From Paucidesulfovibrio gracilis DSM 16080 (GTDB taxonomy: Bacteria; Desulfobacterota; Desulfovibrionia; Desulfovibrionales; Desulfovibrionaceae), in the NCBI RefSeq assembly GCF_900167125.1, contig NZ_FUYC01000001.1:434001-498000 (forward strand): DNA of 64,000 bases, read 5' to 3'. The translations under genes and the position numbers were made by a program. How positions within the stretch are numbered: position 1 is the first letter of the stretch; every line of letters begins with the position of its first letter. The notes below the pieces were generated by a model. It was not told the DNA's origin. It saw only the letters and a list, made by a program, of their open reading frames with translations, and did no database searches. Below are positions 25,063-34,640 of this stretch, one piece after another.

Positions 25063-27567
25063 ATGAAGCTGCGCGTCATTCTTTTCGCCCTCAGCATCCT
25101 GGTGCTGACATCCACCTTTCTCGGCGGCTACCTCTATTATGCGTCCCTCAAGGAGGCCACGCTTCAGGAGGCCCGCATTGAGGCGCACTCCCGCGCCCGC
25201 ATGATCACGGACCAGCTCTCCTCCTACCTTTCCGCAAACCTGCAACCCGTCCAGGCGCTCTCCGGCCTGCCGGAACTACGGCGCGCCCTGGAGAACGACT
25301 CAGCCTCGGCCCTGGCCCGGGCCAACGCCCTGCTGGATACCTTCAAAAACGTACTCACCGCGGACGTCTGCTACCTCATGGACGCGGAAGGACGCACCGT
25401 GGCCTCCAGCAACCGCTATGAGGCTGACTCCTTTGTGGGCCGCAATTTCAACTATCGCCCCTATTTCATCAAGGCCATGAACGGCTTCTCCGCCACGCAC
25501 ATGGCCCTGGGCGCGGCCTCCGGAGTACGCGGCGCCTACTACAGCCACCCGGTGTATGCGGCGGGCGCGGGCAAAATTCTGGGCGTGGCCGTGATCAAGG
25601 CACCCATCCGCGCCATGGAGGAGGAATTTCTCCAAGCCTATCCCGGCACGGTTCTGCTGGTCTCGCCCCAGGGCATCATCTTTGGTTCCAATCGCCCCCA
25701 ATGGCGGTTGCGCACCCTGCACAAGCTCAACGACGAAGAAATACAGGACGTACGCACGTCCCAGCAGTTCGGGAATGGTCCCTGGTCCTGGTCCGGCCTG
25801 GCCCTGGACCAAGAAAACAGCCTGGCCCGCGACAACGAAGGACGCGAACTTCTGGCCTCCAGCATGGAACTGCCCCGCTTCCGTGGTTGGCGCATCTATT
25901 ATCTGCGCGACCTCGACGCCATTCCCACGGGAGTGCCCACGGCCTCGTTCCGAGCCTCGGGCGCGGTGGTTCTGGTCATCTGCATCCTCGTGGGCCTGAT
26001 CGTCTTCGCCCTCTACATGCTGGCCACCAGGGAAATCGAACGACGCAAAAACGCGGAGGCCGAACTTTGGACCAGCAAGGAGCGCTACCGCTCCCTGTAT
26101 CACACCACCCCGGCCATGCTGCACTCCATCGACGGACAGGGCCGGATCATCTCGGTTTCCGACGCCTGGGTGGAGATCATGGGCTATTCCCGTCAGGAAG
26201 CCGTGGGCATGCGCATCCTGGATCTGCACACCAACAAATCCCGCGGATTCGCCGAGGATCAGGCGCTGCCCCATTTTTTCCGCACCGGAGAAATCCGCGA
26301 CGTGCCGTACCAGTTCGCCACCAAGGACGGACGCGAACTGGATGTGCTGCTCTCGGCCACGGCCGAGCGGGACCGCCAGGGCAACGTGATCCGCTCCGTG
26401 GCGGTTTCCGTGGACATCACGGCCCGTAAGCGCGCAGAAGAGGAGCTCATGCGCGCCAAGGAACAGCTGGCCCGCTACTCGGAAGAACTGGAACGCCAGG
26501 TGGAGGAGCGCACCCGGGAAATCACCTCCATCCTGCGCAATACCCCGGCCATGGTTTCCATCAAGGATGCCCACGGCCGGTTCGTGCTGGTCAATCCCCA
26601 CTATGAGGCCGTATTCGGGCTGCGCGGCGAGGACATCGTGGGCCGCACCGCCTGGGAAGTCCACGGCAATGAAATTGCCCAGGCCTTGGAACAAGGGGAA
26701 TGCCGGGCCAGAAGCACCCTCCAGCCCGTGCGGGTGGAAGAACGTTTCCGCCTGAGCGCCGGAGAACGTGCCTACCTTTCCGTCAAGTTTCCGATCTTCG
26801 ACGCCCAAAAAGAGCTGACCCGCATCTGCGGCATCGGCATCGACATCACCGAATTAAAGGCGGCACAGGATAAATTGCGCCGGGTCTCCGGCTCGGTGCT
26901 CACCGGCCAGGAACGGGAACGCGCCGCCATTGCCCGGCGGCTGCACGACGAGTTGGGGCAGGTGCTCACGGTGCTGCGCATGGACGCGGTCTGGCTGCGC
27001 GACCGGGCCAGGAGCCTGGATCCCGAATTGGCCGAACGCTCCCAGGGCATGTGTGAACTCGTGGATTCCACCATTTCCGATGTGCGGCACATCGCCACCC
27101 GGTTGCGGCCCGCCGTGCTCGACGACCTGGGACTGCTGGACGCTCTGGAATGGTTTGCCGCGGACTTTGAACGGCGCACCGGCATCCATTGCCGCCTGGA
27201 AGCGGGCGAGGTGACGGATCCGCCGGAACATCTTGCCACGGCGCTCTACCGCGTGACCCAAGAGGCGCTGACCAATGCGGCGCGTCACTCCCAGGCCACG
27301 GAAACCGTGGTACGCCTCGTCCAAGAGGAAACCCATCTGCGGCTGAGCGTGCATGACGACGGCCAAGGATTCGACCTGGCCGAGGCAATGAGCCGCGATA
27401 CCCTGGGTCTGGCCGGAATGCAGGAGCGGGCCGGGCTGGCCGGAGGCCTGCTGGAAATCCGCTCTGCTCCGGGCCGGGGAACGGAAATCCGACTGCGTAT
27501 TCCCCTGGATCCCACCAACGACACCCAGCCCCTGGATGGGGGCATCATCGGGAGGCTGCATCCATGA
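25063..27567 (+). CDS. Cache-PAS-PAS sensor histidine kinase (HisKA_3, NarX/DegS type)
   Basis: This 834-residue kinase has helices at about 5-26 and 298-320 flanking a periplasmic double-Cache domain (about 30-290; GRNFNYRPYFIKAMNG resembles DctB-like Cache). Two PAS domains follow (340-455 and 485-600) with a coiled coil between. The HisKA_3 box RRLHDELGQVLTVLR has His628. HATPase_c (about 720-815) has N738. It is overlapped by 4 bases by its LuxR-type response regulator. The Cache type suggests a carboxylate or similar small ligand (inference), which would suit the TRAP transporter downstream. Confidence 0.9.
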   Translation: MKLRVILFALSILVLTSTFLGGYLYYASLKEATLQEARIEAHSRARMITDQLSSYLSANLQPVQALSGLPELRRALENDSASALARANALLDTFKNVLTADVCYLMDAEGRTVASSNRYEADSFVGRNFNYRPYFIKAMNGFSATHMALGAASGVRGAYYSHPVYAAGAGKILGVAVIKAPIRAMEEEFLQAYPGTVLLVSPQGIIFGSNRPQWRLRTLHKLNDEEIQDVRTSQQFGNGPWSWSGLALDQENSLARDNEGRELLASSMELPRFRGWRIYYLRDLDAIPTGVPTASFRASGAVVLVICILVGLIVFALYMLATREIERRKNAEAELWTSKERYRSLYHTTPAMLHSIDGQGRIISVSDAWVEIMGYSRQEAVGMRILDLHTNKSRGFAEDQALPHFFRTGEIRDVPYQFATKDGRELDVLLSATAERDRQGNVIRSVAVSVDITARKRAEEELMRAKEQLARYSEELERQVEERTREITSILRNTPAMVSIKDAHGRFVLVNPHYEAVFGLRGEDIVGRTAWEVHGNEIAQALEQGECRARSTLQPVRVEERFRLSAGERAYLSVKFPIFDAQKELTRICGIGIDITELKAAQDKLRRVSGSVLTGQERERAAIARRLHDELGQVLTVLRMDAVWLRDRARSLDPELAERSQGMCELVDSTISDVRHIATRLRPAVLDDLGLLDALEWFAADFERRTGIHCRLEAGEVTDPPEHLATALYRVTQEALTNAARHSQATETVVRLVQEETHLRLSVHDDGQGFDLAEAMSRDTLGLAGMQERAGLAGGLLEIRSAPGRGTEIRLRIPLDPTNDTQPLDGGIIGRLHP

Positions 27568-28202
27568 TCCGCGTTCTGCTGGCGGACGATCATTCCATTG
27601 TGCGCGGCGGCCTGCGCCGCATCATCGACGATTCCGGAGATATGTGCGTGGTCTGCGAGGCCAGCGACGGCTCCGAAGCCCTGTCCAACGCCCTGGAAGT
27701 CCGGCCCGACGTGGCCGTGGTGGACATCTCCATGCCCGGACTGGATGGCCTGGAGGTCATTGCCAAGCTTCAGGAGGAATTGCCGGGAATGCCCATCCTG
27801 GTGCTGACCATGCATGAGGAGGAGCAATACGTGGTCCGCTCCCTGTCTGCCGGGGCCAAGGGCTATCTGACCAAACGCTCCGCGCCCGAGGAACTGGTGG
27901 GCGCCATCCGCAAGGTCATGTCCGGCGGACGCTACCTCGGACCGGAAGTGGCGGAACTGCTGGCCTTGCGCATGGCCCGTGGCGGGGATCACCGCTCCCG
28001 GCTGGAATCGCTCTCCCAACGGGAAATCCAGGTGCTACGCGCCCTGGCCCTGGGTAAAACCAACCGCGAAATCGCCCAGGCGTACAACCTGAGCGTGAAA
28101 ACCGTGGATACCTACCGCTTTCGCCTGCTCAAAAAACTGGAGCTGCGCAACAACGCGGAACTCTCCCGCTTTGCCATCCAACACGGTCTGGTGGAGGTCT
28201 GA
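27564..28202 (+). CDS. NarL/FixJ-family response regulator
   Basis: This 212-residue protein has a receiver domain (1-120) with acidic pocket DDH, Asp54 in VVDISMPGLDG, and Lys in YLTKRSAPEEL. The C-terminal LuxR helix-turn-helix is LSQREIQVLRALALG followed by NREIAQAYNLSVKTVDTYR. It is cotranscribed with, and 4 bases overlapped by, the upstream sensor kinase. Likely targets are the genes just downstream (methyltransferase, TRAP system), but this is inferred from position only. Confidence 0.92.
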   Translation: MIRVLLADDHSIVRGGLRRIIDDSGDMCVVCEASDGSEALSNALEVRPDVAVVDISMPGLDGLEVIAKLQEELPGMPILVLTMHEEEQYVVRSLSAGAKGYLTKRSAPEELVGAIRKVMSGGRYLGPEVAELLALRMARGGDHRSRLESLSQREIQVLRALALGKTNREIAQAYNLSVKTVDTYRFRLLKKLELRNNAELSRFAIQHGLVEV

Positions 28203-28299
28203 CCGCAACACCTTTTTCCTGCGTCAAAAATCCGCCATTTTGTGATCCTTGCAGGCCAGCGTGCTCTTGAAACGCTACGATTCCCCCACTTTCATGCTT

Positions 28300-28320
28300 A
28301 AAACAGAACTTTTCTGTTTT
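28300..28320. terminator. Short perfect hairpin after the two-component operon
   Basis: AAAACAGAA and TTCTGTTTT pair perfectly over 9 bp with a 3-base loop. The arms give A/T tracts on both strands, as in a compact bidirectional terminator. Confidence 0.65.
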
Positions 28321-28381
28321 CGGTACAGGTCTTGCTTTATCCCTGCCGGTCCCAGCAAACCCTATTGAAAGGAGTCGTCGC

Positions 28382-29272
28382 ATGCCCTTTGCATCCGCCG
28401 CCCAAGAATCGAACACCGCCCCCCGGACCGCCCGCCCGGGGACTGCTTCCGCCTCAACCGTACCCTGCAAGGTCTGCGGCGCCATGGCGCAGCGCAGTTT
28501 CCACCGCACCGGCAAACGCCAGTTGCTTTTGGAGGCGTCCTTCAAACCCGCCGACTACAAGCGGCCCTATTACCGCTGCCCCAAATGCGATTTGCTGTTC
28601 CACACCGGGTTCGACAACCTCACCCCGGAAGAAGAGGCACAGACCAAGCTGCCGGGCATTAACAACAAAACCAAGGAAATTGTGAACCGGGGGGTACGCG
28701 AGACCCTGATGACCGCCAACCTCATGCAGATGTTCAAGCTGCCGCTGCGTTCCAAGATTCTCGTATTCGGCTGCGGCGCGGGGCTAAGCTTCAACATGAT
28801 GCTGGACAACAAACTCAACGCCTATGCCACGGACCTTTCCGTACAATTTCAAAAAACCGCCAAGCGGTACGGTGCCGAACATTTCAACCACGCCCTGTTG
28901 CCGGAAATGCTGCGCCGCTTCCGCCCCTTTGATTCCGTGGCCGAGCAGTCCATGGATCTGGTGACACTCACCGAGGTGTTTGAACACTTCCCCAACCCCG
29001 TGGAAATGATGCAGCGCATCGCGGCCACGGTGCGGCCCGGCGGGTTGGTCATCGGCACCACGGGCTGGGTGGACCGGGTCAAGGAGCCTCTTCACGACTG
29101 GTGGTATCTGCGCTGCCTCTCCCACTGCACGTTTCTGTCGTCCAAGGCGTTTCAGCGCATCTGTCGGGCCTGCGGCTGCCTGGGGGTGCTCCTGCCCGGC
29201 TCGCCCATGATCACCGGGCAGACCGGCATCAGCGACACCCAGACCGTGTTCGTGATGCAAAAGCCGCTCTAG
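28382..29272 (+). CDS. Class I SAM-dependent methyltransferase with N-terminal zinc-binding motif
   Basis: This 296-residue protein has two Cys pairs, CKVCG and CPKCD, about 40 residues apart near the N-terminus (zinc ribbon, as in some sugar C-methyltransferases). A Rossmann domain follows: ILVFGCGAGLSFNMML, LVTLTEVFEHFPNPVEMM and RPGGLVIGTTG. It lacks a signal peptide. The substrate is unknown; related proteins act on sugars, lipids or small molecules. The ATG follows AAAGGAG. It has its own terminators on both sides, so it is probably transcribed singly. Confidence 0.78.
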   Translation: MPFASAAQESNTAPRTARPGTASASTVPCKVCGAMAQRSFHRTGKRQLLLEASFKPADYKRPYYRCPKCDLLFHTGFDNLTPEEEAQTKLPGINNKTKEIVNRGVRETLMTANLMQMFKLPLRSKILVFGCGAGLSFNMMLDNKLNAYATDLSVQFQKTAKRYGAEHFNHALLPEMLRRFRPFDSVAEQSMDLVTLTEVFEHFPNPVEMMQRIAATVRPGGLVIGTTGWVDRVKEPLHDWWYLRCLSHCTFLSSKAFQRICRACGCLGVLLPGSPMITGQTGISDTQTVFVMQKPL

Positions 29273-29307
29273 CCAGGGCAAGTCTCCCCCTCCCTGCTCT
29301 TGCCTGG
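29273..29307 (+). terminator. Terminator-like hairpin after the methyltransferase
   Basis: CCAGGGCAAG directly after the stop pairs with CTTGCCTGG (29299-29307) with one bulged base. No T run follows. Confidence 0.45.
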
Positions 29308-29377
29308 AATAGGGGTGATGAGCGCGCAACTCCCTGTCCGCCCGTCTACAGCCAGACGAGCGGACTGTTTTTCCAGG

Positions 29378-29411
29378 CTGTAAGTATTTTTCTTACAGAA
29401 GAATCAGTAAG
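29378..29411. promoter_or_regulatory. Half-site cluster upstream of the TRAP operon
   Basis: CTGTAAG (29378-29384) and CTTACAG (29392-29398) form a perfect inverted repeat with a 7-base T-rich gap. A related CAGTAAG follows at 29405-29411. This lies about 190 bp before the TAXI gene and could be a regulator binding site. The rest of the 318-bp gap (29308-29590) shows no gene and no clear promoter. Confidence 0.35.
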
Positions 29412-29590
29412 CTTCTCGTTCCCCATCCTTCTCGCCTTTGCTATTTGTTCCGGATAGGCTGGCGGGTTCCCCTATACCCCGGAACCCGGCCCCGTCCGCG
29501 CGGGAGCGGGCGGCGCGGCCCCAGCCTGGTGCAAAACGTCTTGTCCGGGGGCGTTATCAAATACCCCGGAGACTGGAAGGAGGTTCCCCA

Positions 29591-30631
29591 ATGAAACGGC
29601 TTCTGCACTTGACTATCGCCCTGACGCTCACCCTGGCCCTGCTTGCCCTGACCGGCTGCGGCGGTGAGGAAAAGCAGGCCACCCCGGAATCCGGCGACAC
29701 GGCCCAACAAGCTGAACCGGCCAAGGAAAAACAGTACCTCGCCTTTGGCGGCGGACCCACCGGCGGCACCTTCAACTTCTTTGCCAACAAGATGTCCAGC
29801 ATCATTTCCCACGCCTATGACCATCTGGATGTTTCCCCCAAAGGCTCGGGCGGCTCCGCGGAAAACCTGCGCACCCTGGACAAGGCCTCCGTGGACTTCG
29901 GCATCGTCTACTCCGGCGACGCGTATCTGGGACGCATGGGCCAGCTCGTGAACGACGAGACCAAGTATGAAAACCTCCGCGTCATCTCCTTCCTCTACGG
30001 CGCTCCGGCCCAGCTCGTGGTCCGCGCCGATGCAGGCATTGATTCCGCCTACGACCTGGAAGGAAAAATCGTGGCCATCGGCAACCCCGGTTCCGGCGCC
30101 GCGCTCTCGGCCGAACGGTTCTTCAAGCACCTCGGCCTGTGGGAAAAGATGGAAGCGCGCAACCTGGGCTACTCCCAGGCCGCTGCCGACTTCTCCGACA
30201 ACAAGATCGACGCCTTCTGGGTACTCGTGGGCTACCCCAACTCCTCCATCATCGAGGCGGCCACCCGCACCCCGGTGAAGCTCTTGAACCTGGACATCGA
30301 CGCCAAAAAGTCCGGCTTCTATAACGCCTTCCCCTTCTATACCCCGGTGGAAATTCCGGCCGGCGTCTACGAAGGACAGGATCAGCCCGTGACCACCTTC
30401 CAGGATTCCGCGCTCTGGTGCACCAACACCGGCATCGCCGACCACGTGGTGTACGACGCCATGGCCGCGGTATTTGCCGAGCAGGGACTCAAAGACATGG
30501 TCACCGCGCACAAGGCCGCCAAGAACATGAGCATCGAGACCGGCATCGACGGCGTATCCGTTCCGCTGCATTCCGGTGCGGTCAAGTTCTGGGAAGAGCA
30601 CGGCCTCACGGTTCCTTCGGAATTCAAGTAA
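29591..30631 (+). CDS. TAXI-family TRAP transporter solute-binding lipoprotein
   Basis: This 346-residue protein has a lipoprotein signal with lipobox LTGC (Cys23). The mature part has YLAFGGGPTGGTFNFFAN, SGGSAENLRTLDKASVDFG and GNPGSGAALSAERFF, which are TAXI (TRAP-associated extracytoplasmic immunogenic) signatures. It should bind a small organic acid or amino acid and hand it to the fused membrane subunit encoded 175 bp downstream. A membrane-anchored TAXI protein in a Gram-negative is plausible. The ATG follows GGAAGGAGG. Confidence 0.92.
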   Translation: MKRLLHLTIALTLTLALLALTGCGGEEKQATPESGDTAQQAEPAKEKQYLAFGGGPTGGTFNFFANKMSSIISHAYDHLDVSPKGSGGSAENLRTLDKASVDFGIVYSGDAYLGRMGQLVNDETKYENLRVISFLYGAPAQLVVRADAGIDSAYDLEGKIVAIGNPGSGAALSAERFFKHLGLWEKMEARNLGYSQAAADFSDNKIDAFWVLVGYPNSSIIEAATRTPVKLLNLDIDAKKSGFYNAFPFYTPVEIPAGVYEGQDQPVTTFQDSALWCTNTGIADHVVYDAMAAVFAEQGLKDMVTAHKAAKNMSIETGIDGVSVPLHSGAVKFWEEHGLTVPSEFK

Positions 30632-30806
30632 ACGCATCACCAACGCCGGGGGCGCGGTACGCCGCGTCCTCCGGTGTTTCGGACTGGACAACGACGCCCG
30701 GCACGGCGCCTGGCGATCCTCCCCTGTTCCCGAACCGCCTGAAACGGACGTTCACATGGAACGGGCCAGACTTCCGCGTACCCGCTTCCCCATCCTGGAG
30801 TGATAG

Positions 30807-32822
30807 ATGTCCGACACCGTCAAGAACGAACAAGAGCTGAGCGCCGAGAAAAAAGCCCAGCTCAAAAAAATCATGGAAAAGGATTCCAAGGCCGCCCGCA
30901 AACTCAGCGGCCCGTGGGGGTTGTTCATCAGCCTGCTCGGGGTGGCCATGGTGGTTTTCTACTATTTCAACGCGGGGGTGCAATCCACCGCCACAAACTA
31001 CTACCGCGGCGTATACGTGCTCATCACGTATATCATGGTCTTTCTCTGCTATCCCATGATGGCCCGCTCCAAACGCGAGCGCCCCACCGTGGTGGATATC
31101 CTCCTGGCTCTCGTGGCCACGGCCTGCGTGGGCTATTGGATCATCGAATTTCCCGACCTGAACTACCGCATGGGCGCGGAAACCGAACTGGATCTGGCCG
31201 TAAGTCTGGTGGGGCTGCTCATCTCCCTTGAGGTGTGTCGCCGTGTGCTGGGCTGGTCCATGACCATCGCGGGCGTGCTCTTCCTCATTTATGGCTATTT
31301 CGGCCCGTACTTTCCCGGCGCGCTGGGCCATCGAGGACTGAGCATCCACGACATCGGCATCACCCTGTTCATCTCCCTGGACGGTGTCTTCGGCATAATG
31401 GCCAACGTGCTGGTGACCTACGTGATCCTGTTCATCTTCTTTGGCGCGTTCCTGCAAAAATCCGGAGTGGGCAAATTCTTCATTGACTGGCCTTTGGCTC
31501 TGGCAGGGCGCACCACGGGCGGACCGGCCAAGGTTGCGGTCATGGCCTCGGCATTCTTCGGCTCTGTGTCCGGTTCGGCCATTGCCAACACCGTGTCCAC
31601 GGGTGCCTTCACCATCCCGCTCATGAAGCGGGCGGGCTTTCGTCCCCATGTGGCCGGAGCCATTGAGCCTTCCGCCTCCATCGGCGGCATGTTCATGCCG
31701 CCCATCATGGGTGCGGGCGGATTCCTTATGGCCGAGTTGACCAACACTCCGTACGTCCAGATCATGAAGATGGCCATTTTCCCGGCCGCGCTCTACTTCC
31801 TTTCCGTGCTGACAATGATCCATTTTGAGGCAAAAAAGCATAATATTCGCGGCCTCATGGACGAAGAATTCCCTGGTGCATGGTCCATCTTCAAAAAACA
31901 CTGGTACAAATCCCTGCCCCTGGTGATCATCGTGGTCATGATGCTCAAGGGCTATTCCCCGGGTGCCTCCGCGTTCTGGGCCACCATGTCCTGCATCGTG
32001 ATTTCCTGGCTGGACAAGGAATACCGCATGGGTCCCAAACAAATTTGGGAGGCCATGATCCTGGGAGCGCGCAACACCCTGGTCATCGGTGCCACCGTGG
32101 GCGTCATCGGCATCATCGTCGGCACCATCGCCAAAACCGGCATCGGTCTGAAATTCTCGGACATCATTATCGCCATGGCCACCAGCGTGCCCGACATGCT
32201 CCAGCTGCCCATCGCCATCCTGCTCATCGGCATTGCCTCCCTGGTGCTGGGTATGGGCGTTCCTGTGACCGCCTCCTACCTGATCGTGGCAGTGCTGGCC
32301 GTACCCGCGCTGAACGAGCTGTTCCTGCTGGCCGGGGTCTACCCCGTGGCAGAACCCGGACAAATCGCCTACGGCCTGATAGCGGCACACATGATCGTCT
32401 ATTGGTTCAGTCAGGACTCGAACATCACGCCACCAGTGTGCGTGGCCGCGTACGCAGGGGCGGCCGTGGCCGGAGCCGATCCCTGGAAAACAGGCTGGAC
32501 CGCCTTCAAATTCGCCAAGCTCCTCTATGTGGTGCCGTTCCTGTTCGCCTATGAACCGGCGATCCTGCTCCACGGAACCACATCGGAAATCCTGCTGGCC
32601 TTTGGCAGCGCCATCATCGGCACCATCGCCTTTTCCTCGTTGACCATGGGCTATATGATCCGGCGCACCACGTGGTACGAGTGGATCCTTTTCGCGGCCG
32701 GAACATTCATGTGCTACCATCCCAACCGGCTCACGGACCTTGCGGGCATCGGCGTGTGCTTTGGCGTGTACCTGCTGCAAAAGTCCAAAAACATCCGGGA
32801 TGCGCGCCTGGCCACCGCATAA
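30807..32822 (+). CDS. TRAP transporter fused permease (4TM + 12TM)
   Basis: This 671-residue, highly hydrophobic protein starts with a charged cytoplasmic region (1-30) and four helices like DctQ. A DctM-like large subunit follows, with GVGKFFIDWPLALAGRTTGG, SVSGSAIANTVSTGAFTIP and PSASIGGMFMPPIMGAGGF. Such 4TM-12TM fusions accompany TAXI binding proteins and drive uptake with a Na+ or H+ gradient. A malic enzyme gene follows, which hints at malate or another C4/C5 acid as substrate. The ATG follows TGGAGTGAT. Confidence 0.93.
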   Translation: MSDTVKNEQELSAEKKAQLKKIMEKDSKAARKLSGPWGLFISLLGVAMVVFYYFNAGVQSTATNYYRGVYVLITYIMVFLCYPMMARSKRERPTVVDILLALVATACVGYWIIEFPDLNYRMGAETELDLAVSLVGLLISLEVCRRVLGWSMTIAGVLFLIYGYFGPYFPGALGHRGLSIHDIGITLFISLDGVFGIMANVLVTYVILFIFFGAFLQKSGVGKFFIDWPLALAGRTTGGPAKVAVMASAFFGSVSGSAIANTVSTGAFTIPLMKRAGFRPHVAGAIEPSASIGGMFMPPIMGAGGFLMAELTNTPYVQIMKMAIFPAALYFLSVLTMIHFEAKKHNIRGLMDEEFPGAWSIFKKHWYKSLPLVIIVVMMLKGYSPGASAFWATMSCIVISWLDKEYRMGPKQIWEAMILGARNTLVIGATVGVIGIIVGTIAKTGIGLKFSDIIIAMATSVPDMLQLPIAILLIGIASLVLGMGVPVTASYLIVAVLAVPALNELFLLAGVYPVAEPGQIAYGLIAAHMIVYWFSQDSNITPPVCVAAYAGAAVAGADPWKTGWTAFKFAKLLYVVPFLFAYEPAILLHGTTSEILLAFGSAIIGTIAFSSLTMGYMIRRTTWYEWILFAAGTFMCYHPNRLTDLAGIGVCFGVYLLQKSKNIRDARLATA

Positions 32823-32882
32823 CGGTTTCAGGCGAAACAACGACGGTTCGCAACTGTCTGGTAATCCGACATTCACGGCAAT

Positions 32883-32905
32883 GGGGGGCGGTAATTCCGC
32901 CCCCC
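32883..32905. terminator. Hairpin after the TRAP permease
   Basis: GGGGGGCGG and CCGCCCCCC pair perfectly over 9 bp with a TAATT loop. There is no T run, so it may be an mRNA-stabilising stem or a weak terminator before the malic enzyme gene. Confidence 0.45.
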
Positions 32906-33002
32906 ACAACACGGCCATGGGGTTGACGTACCGCGCTGTGCGATCTACGCAAGGTCATTCCCGGATCAATCACAATCAACACACGTATGGAGGCCGCGAC
33001 AC

Positions 33003-34322
33003 ATGGCGCTGTTCACCAAAGAAGAAGCACTGGAATACCATTCCGCGAAACGGAAGGGTAAGCTCGAAGTCATGTCCATCAAGCCCTGCACCACGCAAAA
33101 GCACCTTTCCATGGCCTACTCCCCGGGCGTTGCCGAGGCCTGTCGCGCCATCCACGCGGACGAGGAACAGGTCTACACCTACACCAACCGGGGCAATCTG
33201 GTGGCCGTGGTTTCCAACGGAACTGCCGTTCTCGGCCTGGGCAACATCGGTCCCAAGGCCGGAAAACCGGTTATGGAAGGCAAGGGCGTTCTTTTTAAAA
33301 TCTTTTCGGACATCGATGTCTATGACCTGAACATCGACACCCAGTCCGTTGACGAGGTGGTCAACTTCTGCAAACTGCTGGAGCCAACCTTTGGCGGCAT
33401 CAACCTGGAAGACATCAAAGCTCCGGAATGCTTTGAAATTGAACGACGACTCATTCAGGAAATGAACATTCCGGTCTTCCATGACGACCAGCACGGCACC
33501 GCCATCATTTCGGGAGCGGGTCTGGTCAATGCCCTGGACATCTCCGGCAAGAAAATTGAGGAGATCAAGGTGGTGGTTTCGGGCGCGGGCGCTGGCGCCA
33601 TTGCCTGCACGCGCTTCTACGAAGCCATGGGCGTACGCCGCGAAAACGTGTTCATGTTCGATTCCAAAGGCCTGCTGCACAAGGGCCGCACCGATCTGAA
33701 CGAGCACAAGCAGCACTTTGCCCAAGACGCGGACCACGGTCCCATGACCGAGGTGATCAAAGGGGCCGACTGCTTCCTGGGCCTTTCGGTCAAGGACATG
33801 CTCACCCCGGAGATGGTCAAATCCATGGCCGACTCCCCCATCATCTTCGCCTGCGCCAACCCGGACCCGGAAATCCCCTACGACGTGGCCAAAACGGCCC
33901 GGCCCGACTGCATCATGGCCACGGGACGCTCCGACTACCCCAACCAGGTCAACAACGTGCTTGGCTTCCCCTTCATCTTCCGCGGCGCTCTGGACTGCCG
34001 CGCCTCGGTGATCAACGAAGACATGAAAATAGCGGCGGCCCAAGCCCTGGCCGGCCTCGCCAAAGAGCCTTGCCCCCCGGACATTGCCGCGGCCTACGGT
34101 GTGGACAAACTGGAATACGGCATCGACTACATCATCCCCAAGGCGCTGGATCCGCGTGTGCTCACCACTGTGGCTCCGGCCGTGGCCAAGGCAGCCATGG
34201 ATTGCGGCGTGGCTGGACGCGAACTGGATCTGGAGCAGTATAAGGCCGACCTGCGCGCCACCATGGATGCCTCCCGCGCCCGCACCGCCGGTGTGGTGGA
34301 GACGTTTGATTACGGATTCTAA
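33003..34322 (+). CDS. Malic enzyme (oxaloacetate-decarboxylating malate dehydrogenase)
   Basis: This 439-residue enzyme oxidatively decarboxylates malate to pyruvate. It has the short bacterial form without a phosphotransacetylase domain. Motifs are [29 protein letters not shown], the Lys in [23 protein letters not shown] and the cofactor loop [11 protein letters not shown]. Cofactor choice (NAD or NADP) is not certain from sequence. The ATG lies 9 bases after GGAGG. It follows the TRAP operon by 180 bp with a possible TTGACG -35 at 32923, so it may be co- or separately transcribed. Confidence 0.95.
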   Translation: MALFTKEEALEYHSAKRKGKLEVMSIKPCTTQKHLSMAYSPGVAEACRAIHADEEQVYTYTNRGNLVAVVSNGTAVLGLGNIGPKAGKPVMEGKGVLFKIFSDIDVYDLNIDTQSVDEVVNFCKLLEPTFGGINLEDIKAPECFEIERRLIQEMNIPVFHDDQHGTAIISGAGLVNALDISGKKIEEIKVVVSGAGAGAIACTRFYEAMGVRRENVFMFDSKGLLHKGRTDLNEHKQHFAQDADHGPMTEVIKGADCFLGLSVKDMLTPEMVKSMADSPIIFACANPDPEIPYDVAKTARPDCIMATGRSDYPNQVNNVLGFPFIFRGALDCRASVINEDMKIAAAQALAGLAKEPCPPDIAAAYGVDKLEYGIDYIIPKALDPRVLTTVAPAVAKAAMDCGVAGRELDLEQYKADLRATMDASRARTAGVVETFDYGF

Positions 34323-34483
34323 ATGTGTCGCCCCGTGGAACACCGGCCGGCAGCCACGCCGCGAGGAACGGCGTGAGCGTTGAGACATTCGGATGTGGAT
34401 TTTTCCGCACCGGAATCACGTTGCTGAAATTCATGCAGCGAATCGTCAGCTGACCGGAGCCTGTCCGCGTTTTTTGATCATAC

Positions 34484-34538
34484 CGCCGCCCACGCCCCGA
34501 CGGAATATTCCCGAACGGGAAACGGGGCGGCGTTTTTC
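34484..34538 (+). terminator. Branched terminator of the malic enzyme gene
   Basis: CGCCGCCC (34484-34491) pairs with GGGCGGCG (34525-34532) and TTTTT follows. A nested TTCCCG-AA-CGGGAA hairpin sits inside. A smaller perfect stem CACGCCG/CGGCGTG lies earlier in the gap, near 34353-34375. Confidence 0.8.
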
Positions 34539-34573
34539 GTTTCCTCCCCAATCCCCACTGTTTTCGTTTCGCA

Positions 34574-34602
34574 TTGTCAAAACTGATAAAAAAACGTATT
34601 TG
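34574..34602 (+). promoter_or_regulatory. Promoter of the NYN-LOTUS gene
   Basis: TTGTCA (34574-34579), a 17-bp A-rich spacer and TATTTG (34597-34602) lie in an AT-rich patch 40 bp before the gene start. Confidence 0.5.
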
Positions 34603-34640
34603 TTCTGACCATCGGAACAACCCCTGCAAGGAAACTTCGC

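Noticed and set aside
30624-32918. Long His/Gly-rich frame antisense to the TRAP permease
   Set aside because: It is the codon-shadow of a hydrophobic membrane gene (His, Gly, Asp-rich) with no start signal or domain.
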